Assembly: GCF_030063305.1 (NCBI RefSeq)
Contig: NZ_JASISV010000002.1
Location: forward strand, 62,001 to 126,000
Direction: 5' to 3'
Length of the DNA stretch: 64,000 bases
Source: Salinibacterium sp. G-O1
GTDB taxonomy: Bacteria > Actinomycetota > Actinomycetes > Actinomycetales > Microbacteriaceae
Of this stretch, positions 16,940-27,000 are shown piece by piece. The stretch's first letter is position 1. The number at the start of each line of letters is the position of its first letter. Under the pieces are notes generated by a model that searched no databases, was not told the DNA's origin, and was given only the letters and a program-made list of their open reading frames with translations. A program made the translations under genes and the position numbers.

Positions 16940-17065
16940 GTGACGTTTCAGCACGTCATTCGCCCACCGCCTGAATCGCATACCTTTCGGCGACCTCACC
17001 CGGTATCCGATCGACAGCACCATGTCGAGGTAGTGGTGCTCGACGGCGCGATCGCCCTCAGGCAA
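16940..17065 (-). pseudogene. RhuM-family protein remnant
   Basis: On the minus strand a 42-residue stretch (EGDRAVEHHYLDMVLSIGYR, then VRSPKGMRFRRWANDVLKRH) matches the conserved core of RhuM proteins, which occur with restriction and toxin-type genes on mobile islands. No N-terminal part is visible upstream and the frame runs into unrelated sequence after the histidine. It lies under the region that would be the N-terminal extension of the giant gene on the plus strand, which supports a later start for that gene. Confidence 0.6.
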
Positions 17066-17182
17066 CCGGGGCGCTTCGGGTACTTGGGTCTACGAGCCGC
17101 TGGCTCTTGTCCAGCCCCGCGCCAGGGTCTACAGTGTGAGACGCCAGAAGTACCTCGTTCACCGCTGCCCCGGAGGCGCGTC

Positions 17183-20100
17183 GTGACCCAGTGGGATGAT
17201 CTGCCGGATTCCGCCAAGAACGGCGGGGCCCTTTCGGTGCTGGAGGACGCTCTCAAGGCGGGCGGCGCGAACGGTCCAATAACCGACGGCGACTGGAAGG
17301 TCTGGATCAAGACCTACCGCGCCGACAGCCTGCTGACGCTCGGCGGATTCGGCGGTATCCCCGGCGGCGGAACGCCCCTCGAGTTTCGCGACCCAAACCT
17401 CACGATCGAGATCGGGCTGCACCAATCCTCGGGCACCGATGACGGCGGCTGGCGCGTCGTCCTCACGAGCCCCGTCGTGGCGGTGCACCTGCCTTTCCTC
17501 AGCCCCGCTAAATACGACGAGCCCAACGCCCGGCTGCTGCCCGACCCCAGCATCGACCATGTGTCGATGGTCGTCGGTGGGCTGAAACTGAGGCTCATGC
17601 AGCTGTCGGGACAGTCCGTGCAGTTCGACTTCCTCTCCGCGTCCACCACCGGCAACCCCGTCGACAAGATCTACGACCTCGTCCGGATGGAGCCGCCTTA
17701 CGCGACCGTCGGCCCCGAAGCGACCGTGGGCATCGGGTTCCGTGCGGCCGTCCTCGACCTGAGTTCGGAAGCCGGCCCATCGGGGCTCCCCGCCGGCGCA
17801 CGGGCGATGCCCAACGCGTGGCAGGGTTTCCACCTGCCCGAGGTGCGGGTGTTCGTGCAGCCGCCCGGGCTTGAGGATCTCTACATCACCACGGCCGCGC
17901 GTGACCTTTACATCGGCGTCGGCGCTAGTGCCGGGCTCACCGCGATCTTCGAGGCCGAAGTGGTGAACATCGCCGAGCTCACCGTCTCGGCACACGTTCT
18001 GACGAACGCGGGGAAGTACATCCCGGTCACTATCGCTGACCCGACTGCCGACCCCGCCCACGGCACCGCCACCGTGCCCGCCGACGCGACGCTCTTCGTC
18101 GACACCCACGGCGGGTCAGGCTCAAACACGGTCACGATCGCCCCCGACAACGCGTCGATCGTGATGGGGACCCGCGGGAACATCACCACCGACGCCGACG
18201 GCACCACCATCCAGGTCACGGTCGCGGATGCCGTGGCTGGCATCACCAAGCACCTCACCATCTCGACCACCTTCGACACTTCCGCGGCCGGCGGCGGAGG
18301 CGGCGGGGTCACCGCGCTCTCGATCACACCGACGAGCGCTCTCGTGCCGTATCGGATTGTCGCCGACTCGCTCGATCCGGCCGTCGTGCGACTCGAACCG
18401 GCACCACCCGTGACCGCGACGATGGCGTGGACGAGCTCGACGGTGCCGATCACCGGCGACAGCGACAAGTTGTCGGTGACGCTCGATGTCTCGGCGCTCA
18501 CCCCGACGCATCCGCTCTCCAGCCAGCTCGTGGTCACAGTCAGCGGAGGCACCGCTGTGGTGAGCGACTGCTACTTCGTCTTCGACCACCCCAAGCCCGC
18601 CGAGCTCGCCACGCCCACCTGGGCGCGCAACCCCGACAACACCCGCGATCAGAAATCGCCCGCGCGCGACCTGCACGCGCCATCCCGGAGCTACATCGAT
18701 GCGGCGACCGACCTCGCCAGCTACCTCGACCCCGACACCGAACTGACCGTCGACGGGTACGCGTCGTACGAGAACGAGCAGGCCCAGTACAACCACGACC
18801 TCAGCGAGCGCCGCTTGCAGGTGGCGCTCGCCATCCTGCATGACGCCGGGTTCAGCAAGGCGAAGGTAGGCACGGCGTTCGGGGCGGCCAACGCGCACGC
18901 GGGCACGAACCCCCGCACCGACACCACGCCCCCGCCTACGACACCCGCACCACCGGCCGAGACCGACGGCTTCTGGTGGCTCGCCCGGGCGTGGGCCCCG
19001 GGCGCACCGGCTGCCAACGTCTCCGCGAACCTCGATGTCATGCGGCAGGAGTGGGGCGGTGACAACACCCAGAAGGACGTGACCCCGCTCAAGCGGCCGC
19101 AGCCCAGTTGCTTCCGCCGCATCGGCGTACGCGTCGAGATCCTGCGTGACACCTTCATCCGCGCCGAGGTGTGGGGCGAGTTCGACTTCTCCAAGGCCGC
19201 CGATCAGAGCAAGTCCGGACTCGGGCTCACCGATGCCCAGCACGACGACAACCCCGCAAACGGCATCGTCGACTTCCTCGTGCGGCTGCGGATCAGCGAA
19301 GACCGCCAGTCGTGGGAGGTGGATGCCGAGTTCCGTGCGCACGACAAGGACAAGGACGGCCTCTATCAGCGCAAACGCGGCGACGGCATCCCCGATCTCG
19401 TCCTCGACGCCGTCGGTGCGCTCGCGGTGCTCGCCCCGCTCACCGCCACCGCGAGCAGCCTCTCGCCCGCCGGCGGGGGCGTCGTGGCGCTCGGGGCCGT
19501 CGCGATCGGGGCGGCGGGCGTGCTCGAGACGCAGAAGCTGACGCTCTACGGCGGCGAACTGGTCGTCGCCGACGGGATCGTCAGCGCGGACGGATCGACG
19601 GGGGATGCCTCGGCGGGCAGCAAGGTTGCCGTCTTCTTCGACGTCGAGACCACCTTCTCGTTCGACCTCAAAATCATCCGCACCGCCGACGGCAAGCCGA
19701 TGAGCGCGCGGTACAAGGCGATCGGGGTGGCCGGGGAATGGGGGAGCGCGGCGAGCCCTGACTTCCGCCCGCTGGCCGTCTTCGACCCGGCCAGGGGCTA
19801 CACGATCGACGCACCCGACGGCTCGCTCGTCGCGACGCCGCCGCTCGACGAGATCCTGCGCATCTTCGGCTTCAAGGTCAGCCGTGACAACCCGATGTTC
19901 GTCGAAGTGCAGTTCGGTATCGGGCTCGAGCTCGGCATCGTCACCATCGACACCGCCACCGTGCGCGCCGACTTCCACGGCAGTGGCGCCCCCGACATCA
20001 GCATCTCGCGCCTGTCGGCCACCCTCGACGTGCCGGGCGTCCTGCACGGCACCGGGTACGTCGCCATCTCGGATTCGCAGATCAGCGGCGGCTTCGACGT

Positions 20101-23100
20101 CTCGGTGACGTCGGTCAACATCCGCATCTCGGCCACCCTCACCATCCACCCCGACCCCGACGGCGGACCGGCGATCGGCATCCTGTTCGGCGCCGCGGTG
20201 GAATTCCCCGCGCCGATCCTGCTCGGCGCGTCCGGCCTCGGCATCTACGGCTTCCTCGGCGGGATGGGCATTAACTTCGCCCGCAGCTACGACCAGACTG
20301 CCGAGCTGCCAGCGCTCGACTGGGCCGTCACGCACCTGAAGAACGATGACCTGTTCACCGACCAGGCATGGCACTACGAGAAGGACGCGTACTCGTTCGG
20401 CGCGGGCCTCGTGCTCGGCACCGCCGACGGCGGATTCACGCTCAACCTCAAGGGCGTGCTGCTGATCTCGACGCCCGGCCCCGACATCACCCTGCTCGCC
20501 CTCGCCAACGTCTTCGCCCCGACCCTGCCCGAGCTCGGCGGCGACACCAGCGCCACGATCATCGCCGTCATCGACCTTGACTTCGGCCGCGGGAGCGTGC
20601 TCGTCGCGCTCCGCATCGAGTACGCGATCGGGTTGCTCCTGTCGATCAAGATCCCCGTCACCGCCTTCTTCGACACGAACAATACATCGCACTGGTACGT
20701 CGAGCTCGGCAACTACGACCACCCGGCGACCGTCAGGGTGTTCGATTCGTTCACCGGTTCGGGATACCTCGAGGTGCACGGCGACGGGCTGAGCCTGCCG
20801 ACCGACCCGCCGCTCAGCTCGGACGGTCTGGTGTTCGCCGCCGGCTTCCACATCGAGGCCGTCCTGATGGGCAGCGAGGCGATCGGCCTCTACTTCAAGG
20901 CAGCCGCCGGCTTCGACGCCCTGTTCTCGCCAGACCCGCTGTACGTCGGCGGAATTATCGAGGTTAGCGGCGAGCTGCGCCTGTGGATCATCAGCATCTC
21001 GGCCAGCGCCAAGCTCGTCATCATCTACAAGGATGCGACCGGCGAGCTGTACGTGCACGGCGAGGTGCACGGCAAGGTCGACTTCTTCTTCTTCAGCGTC
21101 GAGGGCTCCGTCGAACTGACCATCGGGACCGAGCCGGGGACGGAGCCGCCGCCTGTCCAGGACCTCGTCACCGGCGTCGGACTCGTAACGCGCACAATCC
21201 ACGTGCTGCTCGAGGGCGCGGCCGTCGGCGAGCCCGTCGACGGCGTGCTCGCGAAGGCCGCCGAGAGCGGGGACGCGCCGGTCGACGTGCCGATCGATGC
21301 GATCCCGGTGCTGTCGTTCCTCACCCTCGCCAAGACCGACCAGGCGAATATCCTCGGCGGGGTGCTCGGCTCGTACGCGGGCGCCCCCGCCAACCCATGG
21401 ATGCAGCTCGGCGCCCACTGGTGGCGGTACGAGGTCACCGCCGTGCGGCTCACCGGGGGAGTGCTCATCCCGCCCACGCCGGCCGGCGGGTCGGCGGCAA
21501 GCGTGTGGTGGGTGCAGAAGAGCGACGCGCAGGCGACGTCGCTGCAGCTGGCACTGCTGAACTGGACGCCCGATCCCCATCCGGCCGCCGTGCCGTACGG
21601 CGAGGCGCTGACCACGACCGTTGACCACCGGTGGGGCACGATCTGCAGCACGGCGGCCGAGCCGGCGAGCGTCCTGTGGACGTTCGACGGGCAGCCGCTC
21701 GGGCCGAGCCTCACGGGGTGGGTACTCACAGGCATCGCCTGGCCAGACGCCTCGGGAACCATCCGGACAACTCCGGTGCGCACCCGGATGACCGTGACCG
21801 AGCCGTGGCGGATCTCACCCGCCGTCGACGCACTGCAGGGCACCGACCCCGCGATCGTCCTCGGCGATGCCGTGGCCTGCTACAACCCGTCGATCCGCGA
21901 CCCGAAGACCTCGCTCTCGCAGTGGTCGAAGGGACAGGCGACGGGGTTCAGCGCGCGCGGCTGGCTCACCGGCGCCGCGGCGTTCACCGCCCTCGACGCG
22001 CACATGGCCGCCGGCGGGTCGCTCTACGACTTCCCCGCCGTGCGGCAGGCAACGGCGTGGGACCCCACTACGGTGTCGGCGTTCGCACGCGCTGCGGCGG
22101 CGACGGGTTCGCGCCAGATCGTGCAGGATGCGGGATGCTTCGGCGAGCTGCTGCGCTCGCCGGTCCGCGATCTTGGCGAACCCTCCCCGGGCGGGGACGA
22201 GTTGGCGCGCAAGCTCGTCGAGGAGACCTGGGCGGCATCCGGGTTCACCCCCGATCCGCTCGCCGACGCCGTCGCTTTCACGGCGGGCGCTGCGGCGGAT
22301 GCCGACGGGTTCGAGGACTTCGGTGTGCTGATGCTGATGCCGCGGATCGGACTCGAGTACGGCCTGACGGTGTCGGCGCGCACGGCCGATGGATCCGAGA
22401 TCGAGGCGCACCGCGTGAGCGGCTCGGATCTGGTGCCCTCGCCTGTCCCGATCCCGGGCCGCTGGCTCGACGCCGGAGGATCGTGGGCCGATTCGGTGAG
22501 CCGGGCCGGGCACCTCGCCGGGCGACTGATCTCGACCGAGAAGCTCGTGGCGGTGTACGTGCGACTCGACGGGCTCGGCGGCAAGGCGGCGCACGTCGTG
22601 ACCGGCTGGGACCGCCACCGCAGCAAGGCACCGTTCCCGGCCTACTACGTCGTCGCGGTCGAGGCGTTGCTCGCCTCCGAGACTCGCCGGTATGACTGGG
22701 ACACGACGACGCTGAACAACGATCAGCAGACGCTGAACACCGCCCTCACGCAGGCGGCCGGCAGCGAGCCGCTGCTGACGCCCGACACGACGTACGCTGT
22801 CGAGATCGACTGGCAGGCGACGTGGGTGCCGGTCTCGGGCGACGACCACAGCCCGCCGCAGGGTCAGCCTCCCGCTCCGACGCTGATGCCCGCCGACCTT
22901 CCGAACGACCACACGTCGACGAAGACGCAGAGCTTCCGCTTCCACACGAAGGTGAAAGCGAACGTGCCCTCCGACATTGTGTCCGACCTCTCGCCGTGGG
23001 TGCTCGGCACCATTCCCGCGAAGGACGAGACCGGGGTGTTTACACATGCTGGGGTGAGCCTCACCTTCTCGTCGCAGCGTGTGGCTGCGCTGTTCGACGC

Positions 23101-24028
23101 GTACGACCTCGAGCTCTACGCCGTGGTGCACTCCTCCTCGGGCATCCACCCCCGACTCGCCGATCAGCCCGATGAACCTGTGCCGCAGGTGCCGCTGGTC
23201 GGTGGGTCGGCCTACGCCACCACGATCGATCGGTACGGGGTCACGTCGCCCTGGCGCGAGGCCGCCGAGGACCTCGCGGCGAACCTCGGGTGCCTCGACG
23301 AGTCGCGATTCGACCACAGCACGTTCACGGTGACGCTGCCGTACGAGTTCGAGCCGCTCACCGAGTACCTGCTCGACGTGCACGCGCGCAAAAAGGGCGC
23401 CGGCGGCACGGGCGACATCGTGTACCGGGTCCCGTTCCGCACCGGCCGGTTCGCCGATGCCGCCGAACTCGCGTCGTTCGTCGGCAGCTCGCGCGCCGAA
23501 GGCCGCGGCATCCTCACCCCCTCGGCGCTCGCCCCGCTCGTCGGTAGCGTGCCGGGCACGGTGCTCGACGACGCGTTCGAGCAAGCCGGGCTCGGGGCCC
23601 CACAGGTTCCGGGCTTCCCGGCGCTGCAGGTGCTGTGGAGCACCGACGCGGTGCCCCAACCGATCGCGGTGGTCGGCGATTCGAGTGAAGAGATCGTGCG
23701 CTCGCGGGCGACGCCGCAGAAGGTGGATGCCGCGCCCACCGACGCCGACCCGACGCACCACTACTGGGCGAGCGTGCCCTGGCCGTGGCTGGCGGTCGGA
23801 GCCGCGGTCTCGCCCGCCGCACCAGGACTGCCGGACGCCCCGGTGACCCGCATCGCAACGGGCCCGGGCGGCACGCGCGCAATCATCTTCCTCGGTCCGA
23901 ACGCCCGCGGCACGAGACTCCGAGTCGACCTCGTCACCGACCTCGACGGACCCGCGGGATCCACCGAGGCGCGCACGCCGCTGCTGTCGGTCGCGCTCGT
24001 TACCGCACCGTGGGAGGAGGAGGACTGA
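17183..24028 (+). CDS. Giant beta-rich protein with an OmpA-like domain and a DUF6603-like region
   Basis: A 2281-residue protein. The GTG at 17183 is preceded by GGAGG at ideal spacing; the longer in-frame extension to 16901 has poor protein character and overlaps a RhuM remnant. No signal peptide is seen. Visible parts: Ig-like beta region (about 300-370), a glycine run, an OmpA-like domain (about 505-570; TELTVDGYASYENE, HDLSERRLQVALAIL), a proline-rich linker (579-596), an acidic DKDKDG calcium-type loop (near 720), a hydrophobic alanine/glycine segment (about 743-783), and a long region of alternating hydrophobic strands (about 815-1316) that resembles DUF6603 proteins. The last 960 residues are unassigned. 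It is translationally coupled to the next giant gene. Function unknown; a structural or surface-acting complex is possible. Confidence 0.7.
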   Translation: MTQWDDLPDSAKNGGALSVLEDALKAGGANGPITDGDWKVWIKTYRADSLLTLGGFGGIPGGGTPLEFRDPNLTIEIGLHQSSGTDDGGWRVVLTSPVVAVHLPFLSPAKYDEPNARLLPDPSIDHVSMVVGGLKLRLMQLSGQSVQFDFLSASTTGNPVDKIYDLVRMEPPYATVGPEATVGIGFRAAVLDLSSEAGPSGLPAGARAMPNAWQGFHLPEVRVFVQPPGLEDLYITTAARDLYIGVGASAGLTAIFEAEVVNIAELTVSAHVLTNAGKYIPVTIADPTADPAHGTATVPADATLFVDTHGGSGSNTVTIAPDNASIVMGTRGNITTDADGTTIQVTVADAVAGITKHLTISTTFDTSAAGGGGGGVTALSITPTSALVPYRIVADSLDPAVVRLEPAPPVTATMAWTSSTVPITGDSDKLSVTLDVSALTPTHPLSSQLVVTVSGGTAVVSDCYFVFDHPKPAELATPTWARNPDNTRDQKSPARDLHAPSRSYIDAATDLASYLDPDTELTVDGYASYENEQAQYNHDLSERRLQVALAILHDAGFSKAKVGTAFGAANAHAGTNPRTDTTPPPTTPAPPAETDGFWWLARAWAPGAPAANVSANLDVMRQEWGGDNTQKDVTPLKRPQPSCFRRIGVRVEILRDTFIRAEVWGEFDFSKAADQSKSGLGLTDAQHDDNPANGIVDFLVRLRISEDRQSWEVDAEFRAHDKDKDGLYQRKRGDGIPDLVLDAVGALAVLAPLTATASSLSPAGGGVVALGAVAIGAAGVLETQKLTLYGGELVVADGIVSADGSTGDASAGSKVAVFFDVETTFSFDLKIIRTADGKPMSARYKAIGVAGEWGSAASPDFRPLAVFDPARGYTIDAPDGSLVATPPLDEILRIFGFKVSRDNPMFVEVQFGIGLELGIVTIDTATVRADFHGSGAPDISISRLSATLDVPGVLHGTGYVAISDSQISGGFDVSVTSVNIRISATLTIHPDPDGGPAIGILFGAAVEFPAPILLGASGLGIYGFLGGMGINFARSYDQTAELPALDWAVTHLKNDDLFTDQAWHYEKDAYSFGAGLVLGTADGGFTLNLKGVLLISTPGPDITLLALANVFAPTLPELGGDTSATIIAVIDLDFGRGSVLVALRIEYAIGLLLSIKIPVTAFFDTNNTSHWYVELGNYDHPATVRVFDSFTGSGYLEVHGDGLSLPTDPPLSSDGLVFAAGFHIEAVLMGSEAIGLYFKAAAGFDALFSPDPLYVGGIIEVSGELRLWIISISASAKLVIIYKDATGELYVHGEVHGKVDFFFFSVEGSVELTIGTEPGTEPPPVQDLVTGVGLVTRTIHVLLEGAAVGEPVDGVLAKAAESGDAPVDVPIDAIPVLSFLTLAKTDQANILGGVLGSYAGAPANPWMQLGAHWWRYEVTAVRLTGGVLIPPTPAGGSAASVWWVQKSDAQATSLQLALLNWTPDPHPAAVPYGEALTTTVDHRWGTICSTAAEPASVLWTFDGQPLGPSLTGWVLTGIAWPDASGTIRTTPVRTRMTVTEPWRISPAVDALQGTDPAIVLGDAVACYNPSIRDPKTSLSQWSKGQATGFSARGWLTGAAAFTALDAHMAAGGSLYDFPAVRQATAWDPTTVSAFARAAAATGSRQIVQDAGCFGELLRSPVRDLGEPSPGGDELARKLVEETWAASGFTPDPLADAVAFTAGAAADADGFEDFGVLMLMPRIGLEYGLTVSARTADGSEIEAHRVSGSDLVPSPVPIPGRWLDAGGSWADSVSRAGHLAGRLISTEKLVAVYVRLDGLGGKAAHVVTGWDRHRSKAPFPAYYVVAVEALLASETRRYDWDTTTLNNDQQTLNTALTQAAGSEPLLTPDTTYAVEIDWQATWVPVSGDDHSPPQGQPPAPTLMPADLPNDHTSTKTQSFRFHTKVKANVPSDIVSDLSPWVLGTIPAKDETGVFTHAGVSLTFSSQRVAALFDAYDLELYAVVHSSSGIHPRLADQPDEPVPQVPLVGGSAYATTIDRYGVTSPWREAAEDLAANLGCLDESRFDHSTFTVTLPYEFEPLTEYLLDVHARKKGAGGTGDIVYRVPFRTGRFADAAELASFVGSSRAEGRGILTPSALAPLVGSVPGTVLDDAFEQAGLGAPQVPGFPALQVLWSTDAVPQPIAVVGDSSEEIVRSRATPQKVDAAPTDADPTHHYWASVPWPWLAVGAAVSPAAPGLPDAPVTRIATGPGGTRAIIFLGPNARGTRLRVDLVTDLDGPAGSTEARTPLLSVALVTAPWEEED

Positions 24029-27000
24029 TGGCGCGCATCGCGAACCCCGGGTATTTCCGCGCCGAAGCTGTCGGCATCGACTGGGCCTCGGTAGCCAAGT
24101 CGCACGGGCAGCAGCTGCCGGACGCCGGCGACTCCCGCGGGCTCACCCTGCGACTGGCGTGGGCGTGCCACAGCGACCTCGGCGTGCCGCACGGGGTGTT
24201 CACCGTGTGGCGGCGGCAGCCGAAGCAGGCGGATGCGCGTGCGGTCAACGTCACCGCACAGCCCAACGGCGACGGATCGCTACGGGTGGACTGGGGCACG
24301 CCTGCGGGGCGCGTCATCATCGACTGCGGTGTAGTCGACCCGTCGCAACCGGTCGTCGTGCACCTGTGCTGGCGCACCGGCTCGAAGGAGTCCGTCACGG
24401 CCGTCGGCCTGTCGGGCACCGGCAGCGCGACCGCGCACATTGAACTGCGGACGCCCGGCGCGACGTGCGCCCTCGTCACGAACGCGTTCGATCCGGTCGC
24501 CCGCATCGTCTCCCTCGACGACATCGTCAACGCACCCGACTGGGAGCCGCTCGAGTACGTCGGGCTGCCGGTTCCCAGTACCGGCATCGCCGGCACCGAC
24601 TACGACGGCTACAAGCAAGGCCTTGTGACCGCGACGCTGCCAGCACAGGACGCCGCCCTCGACCGCTGGACCCGCGGCGCCCCGCCGGTCGGATGGTCGA
24701 CGACGCTGCCGTCCGGCGTCGTCGCGCCGATCTGGCAGGCACCGGATGCGAAGGCGTTCGTGGCTCGGATCGCCACCGAGCTGCTCGACAGGATCGCAGG
24801 TCTGTACGCGCCCGGGCTCGCCGAGAACGCACAGGCGCGAGTGACGAGCCCTACCCCGGTGGCGGGTCCGCCGGGTGCGGGGCAGCCGGCATCCATTGAC
24901 GCCGCCCCATGGCCGCTGCTATCTATTCCGGCCGTGAGCGATCCGTTCGCCAACCTGGCTCTCGGCTTCGGTACGGCCTACCCGTTCCGCACCGACAGTC
25001 GCGCCATCGCGCAGCTGCCGGCGCCGGAGTTCCTCGTTACCGCGAAGTATGCCGCGGGCCCGGTGTTCCGGGCGAGCGGGCCCGGGTGGAACGTCGAGAT
25101 CCCGCTGCCGGCGGGGGAGTACGCCGCGTATGCCCCACCCGTCATGCACGCGCAGACCCCTGAACCGCTGCCCTTCGTATCGGCGCGCTACTCACTGCAG
25201 CCGCCCACGATCATCGACGCCCCGTGGCGCGAGAACGTCCGGTCGACGTGGCCCCCGCTGCCCGCCGACGCGGGCACCGTCCACGTCACACAGTTCGCCA
25301 CGGTGCGCACCCCCCTCGCGACGGGAATCGCCGAGCCGCTGTTCGCCTTCGACGCGGACGTCGACGGTTGGCGCGTGCCGAACATCCCGCCCCTCACGCC
25401 CGGCGCGACTCTCCTGAGCAGCGTCGACCCGGTCGCCGAGATCCCGCTCGGCAGCGGCGGGCGCCACGAGCTGTACGGCGCCGCGCTGTCGGACGTCCAC
25501 GGCATCTGGTCGCCGTGGAGCGAGACCGTCTATTCCGGTGTCGAACCGGCCGCGACGCCGCCGATGCTTGCGAACCTCAAGCTGCGGACCACCTTCACGG
25601 GCTCGGTGCTGTGCCCGGCGACGCTCGACGTGGACGTGATCCTCGAGTTCACCGAGCGGTCGACGACCTCCGTCGAGTTCTCCGCGGTGTTCTACCCGAT
25701 GACCTCGCCGTCGATGCCCCCACCGACGGGGCTCGGCGCCGAGTCGGTGCCGGTCGGCGCGGTGCGTCGCAGCTTCTCGATCTCGTTCGCCGGTGATGTG
25801 CCGGCGGGCATCGGATGCGCTGTCGTGCCGCTCGACGAGAACGGCCTGTCGGCCCCGGTCGCGGGGCCCGGGCAGGGCGAGCCGCGCCGCTTCGGTGCGC
25901 ATGTCGGTCTGCCGCCTCTCGACTTCTCGACGACCGACCGCTGGGGGGTGGACGTCTGGGCGCGCCGCGCTCTTGCGGTCGGCCCGACTCCCACGGTGTG
26001 GTCGCCCGGCGATCCCACGCGGGCGATGCTCGCGTCGGTCGGCAGCCCCGTGCCGGTCGTCCCGGCAACGATGCCGCTCCCGGGTGTGCCACTCGCGAGC
26101 CTCCCCGACTCAGACGGCCGTTCGCACGTACGGGTGGTGTGGGGAGCGCCCGGGTCGAGCAGCGTCAAGGCGTTCGTGGTGTGGCAGGCGAGCGAGGACT
26201 ACCTCCGCGAGCGTTGCGGGATCGCCGACCCGGCACCGGATGTGGTGCCCGGCGCGCGACTCGTCGCTGTGCGCCAGTTGCTGATCGACCATCCCGAGGA
26301 GTGCCGTCTCGCCTTCCGGCGCGTGCTGGATGTGCCCGGCGACCGGCGGGAGGCGGATGTCGCGCTCGTCCGCGGCTCCACCGCTATCCAGTTCTTCGTC
26401 GTCACCTCCACGACCCCGAGCGGCGTCGACTCGGCGTGGCCATACAACTCAGCCAGCCACGACTCCACGCAGGTGTTCATCGCACCGCGCGTGCTGCGGC
26501 CCGCCCAGCCGCTCGCGCGCCCCGAGATTACGCTCGCGGGAGCGGACGTCGGTCTCGAGGTGCCGAGCGAAGTGCCGGTATCCCGCTTTCGCGTTTACAG
26601 CACGCACAACTTCGACGCGGCCCGCCGGGCCGACTCGATGGGCGCGCCCGAGTTTGTCACGGCGACCGCGCCCGCTGATCCGCAGGCCCCGGCCGACGTC
26701 GACCTCGTCACCGGGCAGCCCGTCTTCCGTGGGTACTGGGCCGGTGCGCTCACCCCGAGCTGGAAGACCTGGTACGTGCGGACCGTGGCCGAGCCCGACA
26801 CTAGCGGCGTCCCCGAGCGGGGCTGGCGGGGCATCCTGTCGCCAGAGTCCGACATCGTGACGGTGCGCGTTCCGCCCTCAACCCTGCCCGACCTTGATCC
26901 GCTCGTCGTCGAGTCGGTGACGCCCGATCACAGCGTGCTTGTCGCGCGCACCTCGACCTCGGCACCGATCGCCGACACCGACTTCGGGCCGCACCTGGCC

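Noticed and set aside
16901-17182. N-terminal extension of the first giant gene to 16901
   Set aside because: The extension has no protein character, overlaps the RhuM remnant, and the GTG at 17183 has an ideal GGAGG ribosome site.
18122-21628. Open frame of 1168 codons on the minus strand inside the first giant gene
   Set aside because: It is rich in Arg, Asp, Glu, Gly and Val, lacks any recognisable domain and lies antisense to a gene with good ribosome site and clear domains. In GC-rich DNA such antisense frames are common.
21815-23761. Open frame of 648 codons on the minus strand
   Set aside because: Same low-complexity antisense composition under the giant gene; no domain or start signal.
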